From JAEXNA01 sp050486105 (GTDB lineage: Bacteria; Vulcanimicrobiota; Xenobia; Xenobiales; JADMJV01), in NCBI GenBank assembly GCA_050486105.1, contig JBJHCR010000282.1, positions 1-8,581 on the forward strand: a stretch of 8,581 bases of DNA, given 5' to 3'. Below the pieces are notes generated by a model that had not been told where the DNA came from, searched no databases, and was given only the letters and a program-made list of their open reading frames with translations. Shown one piece after another: positions 6,125 to 8,581 of the stretch (its first letter is position 1; every line of letters begins with the position of its first letter). Made by a program: the position numbers and the translations under genes.

Positions 6125-7837
6125 ATGTGTACCACCAGTTGTCACCACCACAGCCCCAGTCCTCAGGCACGTCCCAACCAGCAAGCTCAGGCTCAGCGTC
6201 AGCCGGAGCGAGCTTATCTGGTTGAGACCCTGAAGAACCCCGACGGCAGTGAGGAGATCTTGTCGGTCAAGGCTACCGAGCAGTCCATTCAGAAAGACCA
6301 AGTGGTTTTACGCTCCTTGCCCTATGGCCTAGCTGAACACGAACCTTCCACTGCGGAGATGTACACCGAGGCCTTGATTCCCGAATCTTCCCTCACCGAG
6401 GCCCATAAGGAGAAGCAAGTTCAAGCCGAGATGATGGATTCCATGGAACGCTGGCCCGGAGCCGAGGTGCGAACCATCGTGGAGCAAGGACCGGTGGGCA
6501 ATCGAATCGACCTCACCATCGTTGGTGATGGCTATACCGAGGCCGAGAAAACGAGATTCTTCGAAGATGCCAAGCGCCTTACCGACGATATGTTCGTGGG
6601 AGACACTTTCGCTTCTTATTTGCCGCTGTTCAATGTCCACGCGGTTTTCGTTCCATCCAAAGAGTCAGGACTGACCGACGAGACCCGCAAAGACACCGCC
6701 TTGGGACTTTATCGATCGCCTGCGAACTCAAAACGAGGGGTGATGCCGGGAAACCGCAGTGCCATTGAACGCGCCTTGGCCTTGGCTCCCGACACCGACT
6801 ATCCCATTCTGGTGGCCAACGATGATTTCTATGGAGGCTTGGGTGGTCGATACGCCATCACCACTCGCTCCCACAATAGTGGCACCATGGTCTTGCGTCA
6901 CGAACTCGGGCACAACTTTGGCAATGTGGGCGAAGAGTATGACGGCGGTCAGGTGTACAGCGGGGCCAACCACAGTCGAAGCGCTCGGCTTCCCTGGGAA
7001 CATTGGACCGACGGCGAGGGAAAAGTTCATCAGGCCAAGGCTCTGGCCACCGGCTACCCTTGGAAAAACCTGGCGGAGGGTCCCATCAGCATGGACTTTC
7101 GAGTGCCCGAGGGCGACGCCAATGGACCTATGCAAGTGGGGATAGACGTCTCCTCCGTAGGTTGGGATGGACCTCAGGACGTGGAGATCCTGATCAACGG
7201 CGAGCCGCAAGAATACGAAGGGGTGTTCACCGAAGACCGCAGCTTCTTTCGTCTGAAAGAGGCCACCTCACTGCCGGCAGGACGACACAAATTGACCATC
7301 AAGGAAAAGATCACCGACGGCAACAATGTGGTAGCTGCGGTCCGCATCAATGCCTATCCGGCCGATTACGACTTCACTCCGGACAAAGTGGGGGGATTTC
7401 CCACCTTCAACCACGCCGGTCAGCACGTGGGTTACCGACCGACCCACGAGTCGTGCCTGATGCGGAACATGCGGGAAACCAAGTTCTGCTCGGTGGACCA
7501 GGAGAACATGTGGCACCAGTTTCTGCGCCGGGTAGAGTTGGTCGACGCGGTTGAGGTTCAGCCGCTGCCTGCCGCTCAGAACGGCCAAGACGGAGGACGT
7601 TTGGTAGAAGTGAAGACCCCGGAACTCGACGGGCTCGATATTCGCTGGTATCAGACCACCACCGACGAACGTGGGCGGAAGAAGGAAGTCGAGTTGCCCG
7701 AACTTCACAACAAAAACAGTTGGGTCGCCGGTGAAGATCAGGCCGCCGGGGACTACCGTGTGGAAGTGCGCTTCTCCACCGATGAGGTTCGTCAGTACAG
7801 CGATCGTTTCCGGACCGAGAAGAAGTTTCGGCTTTAG
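6125..7837 (+). CDS. Peptidase M64-family zinc metalloprotease (IgA-peptidase-like)
   Basis: Protein of 570 aa. The family core starts near residue 127 with RIDLTIVGDGYTEAEK, continues with FNVHAVFVPSKESG (169-182) and ANDDFYGGLGGRYA (231-244), and reaches the active site RHELGHNFGNVGEEYDGG (258-275). His259 and His263 are zinc ligands, Glu260 is the catalytic base, and Glu270 or Glu271 is the likely third ligand. A late motif HESCLMRNM (441-449) followed by FC (454-455) fits the family's C-terminal region and could supply a metzincin-type Met-turn. Between these, about 325-412 looks like an inserted beta-rich domain (for example VEILINGEPQEY and AGRHKLTIKEK), and another beta-type segment forms the C-terminus (about 490-570). 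No signal peptide, lipobox or membrane segment is visible; the first nine residues, MCTTSCHHH, are Cys/His-rich and lead into a Gln/Pro-rich linker. The gene diverges from the kinase. Some M64 members cleave IgA; substrate and location here are unknown. Confidence 0.92.
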   Translation: MCTTSCHHHSPSPQARPNQQAQAQRQPERAYLVETLKNPDGSEEILSVKATEQSIQKDQVVLRSLPYGLAEHEPSTAEMYTEALIPESSLTEAHKEKQVQAEMMDSMERWPGAEVRTIVEQGPVGNRIDLTIVGDGYTEAEKTRFFEDAKRLTDDMFVGDTFASYLPLFNVHAVFVPSKESGLTDETRKDTALGLYRSPANSKRGVMPGNRSAIERALALAPDTDYPILVANDDFYGGLGGRYAITTRSHNSGTMVLRHELGHNFGNVGEEYDGGQVYSGANHSRSARLPWEHWTDGEGKVHQAKALATGYPWKNLAEGPISMDFRVPEGDANGPMQVGIDVSSVGWDGPQDVEILINGEPQEYEGVFTEDRSFFRLKEATSLPAGRHKLTIKEKITDGNNVVAAVRINAYPADYDFTPDKVGGFPTFNHAGQHVGYRPTHESCLMRNMRETKFCSVDQENMWHQFLRRVELVDAVEVQPLPAAQNGQDGGRLVEVKTPELDGLDIRWYQTTTDERGRKKEVELPELHNKNSWVAGEDQAAGDYRVEVRFSTDEVRQYSDRFRTEKKFRL

Positions 7838-7941
7838 GGCGGATAGGTCTGGCGAGAGGGTCCTCGAGGGCCATGGTTCAAACCGACGACGAGGGAACAT
7901 GGGAAGTTCGTTGTGGGGGCGAGCACTTTAGAATTTGGTGA

Positions 7942-7980
7942 ACTTGACCCTGCGACAGTCGAGCGTCTTAAGGGTCAAGT
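7942..7980. repeat. Perfect 10-bp inverted repeat at the convergent gene ends
   Basis: The arm acttgaccct (7942-7951) pairs perfectly with agggtcaagt (7971-7980) across a 19-nt loop. The right arm overlaps the last codons of the minus-strand secreted-protein gene, whose TAA is at 7968-7970. No T-run follows on either strand, so it is not a canonical intrinsic terminator. It may still end or stabilise transcripts of the two converging genes. Confidence 0.6.
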
Positions 7981-8519
7981 CTAAGAGACTCCATCACTTG
8001 CTGCATCTCTTGTCGGCGGAGTTCGCTTTTGCCAATCGGATAAGACAGGGCGATAAAGAGCAGGTATCCTCGATGCGAGGTCCCCCACATCTCGTCTTGC
8101 TCAATCAGATGATCGCTTTCCAGTGAGTAGACGAGGTGAAACCAGGTCTTCCCATCCAAGGATACGGACTCGTTGGTGATCCACTCTAAGCCAAGTCTGC
8201 GACTGAGACTGTCTACCAGCGAAGTGCGGAGGTCTTCGAGTTCTTCAGGACTCACTTGAGAGTCGGTGAGGGTAAAAGACAGCTTGGACTTACCCGTGTC
8301 GGTGACAAAGACGGCTTGAGGCTTCAAGTTTTGATGGGCGAACATCTCGTCGGTCTCCGAGACCGTAAGTTGACGATATCCTTGGGGAATCGATACGGTG
8401 ACCTGGCCATCAAGAAGCGTATTTGGGCTTAGAGAGGATTGTGCGAGAACCGGTGTCCAGGCTCCTAGGAGGAGAACAATCAATCCGAGATACCAGGCAG
8501 TTGGGGCAAAGTTTCGCAT
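7968..8519 (-). CDS. Small secreted protein, possibly PsbP/Mog1-like fold
   Basis: Protein of 183 aa with a clear Sec signal peptide: hydrophobic stretch at about 9-22 and probable type I cleavage after Ala26 in PVLA-QSS. The mature part of about 157 aa has the layout of PsbP/Mog1-like (DUF1795-type) exported proteins: an opening strand pair VTVSIPQGYRQL (40-51), a middle strand FVTDTGKSKLSFTLTD (71-86), a helix (about 90-110), strands GKTWFHLVYSLE (123-134) and GYLLFIALSYP (151-161), and a closing helix RRQEMQQVMESLRL (168-181). This fold assignment is inferred from the pattern only; no catalytic motif or cysteine pair is present, so a binding or structural role outside the cytoplasmic membrane is most likely. 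The ATG is at 8517-8519, with no strong Shine-Dalgarno upstream. It converges on the peptidase gene and has no visible functional partner here. Confidence 0.85.
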   Translation of the reverse strand: MRNFAPTAWYLGLIVLLLGAWTPVLAQSSLSPNTLLDGQVTVSIPQGYRQLTVSETDEMFAHQNLKPQAVFVTDTGKSKLSFTLTDSQVSPEELEDLRTSLVDSLSRRLGLEWITNESVSLDGKTWFHLVYSLESDHLIEQDEMWGTSHRGYLLFIALSYPIGKSELRRQEMQQVMESLRLDP

Positions 8520-8581
8520 TATCGACTGTTAGCGGTGAGCGGCTGAAATCCTCGAGGTCGACACGAAGGGAAGGCTAGCGG

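Noticed and set aside
6070..6135. Longer kinase start at GTG 6133-6135
   Set aside because: It would overlap the first codons and the Shine-Dalgarno of the divergent peptidase gene, has no good Shine-Dalgarno of its own, and adds residues not expected for this kinase type.
7859..7872. Near-palindrome GGTCCTCGAGGGCC as a terminator for the peptidase gene
   Set aside because: It has no loop and no following T-run; it may be only an instance of the frequent CTCGAG.
7875..7884. GGTTCAAACC, resembling a tRNA T-loop
   Set aside because: The flanking bases do not form the five-pair T-stem, and no acceptor stem or anticodon arm could be fitted.
7268..7900. 210-aa minus-strand reading frame
   Set aside because: It lies antisense to the peptidase gene, lacks any recognisable motif, and the plus-strand protein there is clearly real.
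1..8581. Cyanobacterial HIP1 octamer GCGATCGC as a lineage marker
   Set aside because: Several partial matches exist (for example near 5619 and 7800) but no full octamer was seen.

Overview
The window reads as an ordinary chromosomal segment of a free-living bacterium with a Gram-negative-type envelope, judging from a lipoprotein HtrA/Deg protease and a second exported protein. Coding density is high, base composition is moderate, and GTG or TTG starts are common. The lineage cannot be fixed from sequence alone. The protease resembles the Deg1-like branch found in cyanobacteria and plastids but also in other phyla, and no cyanobacterial HIP1 octamer (GCGATCGC) was seen. A run of ten Ns at 5739-5748 shows that this is a scaffolded draft assembly.

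Minus-strand block (95-6069). In transcription order it holds a soluble Ser/Thr protein kinase, a Deg1-like periplasmic serine protease anchored as a lipoprotein, a Dam-family adenine DNA methyltransferase, a probable PD-(D/E)XK type II restriction endonuclease whose GTG start overlaps the methylase stop by 4 nt, and a PAS-GGDEF-EAL protein. Gaps between the other genes are about 58-71 nt, so co-transcription is possible but not shown. The methylase and nuclease are the only pair whose functional link is strong: together they form a type II restriction-modification (R-M) cassette. The kinase, the protease and the c-di-GMP-type protein look like signalling and stress genes beside it.

Plus-strand gene (6125-7837). 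Diverging from the kinase is a peptidase M64-family zinc metalloprotease. It has an intact HELGH motif, no visible signal peptide and a Cys/His-rich N-terminus.

Right edge (7838-8581). A 130-nt convergent gap, containing a perfect 10-bp inverted repeat, separates the peptidase from a small minus-strand secreted protein with a possible PsbP/Mog1-like fold. No RNA genes, insertion sequences, CRISPR arrays or prophage genes were found.

Main points for a second look: the PAS-GGDEF-EAL protein has lost key catalytic residues in both domains; the N gap in the kinase is very probably an artefact hiding an 8-bp contig overlap; the restriction-modification pair has unknown specificity; and the M64 peptidase has an unusual N-terminus and an inserted domain. 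I did not find convincing evidence for a wholly new system.
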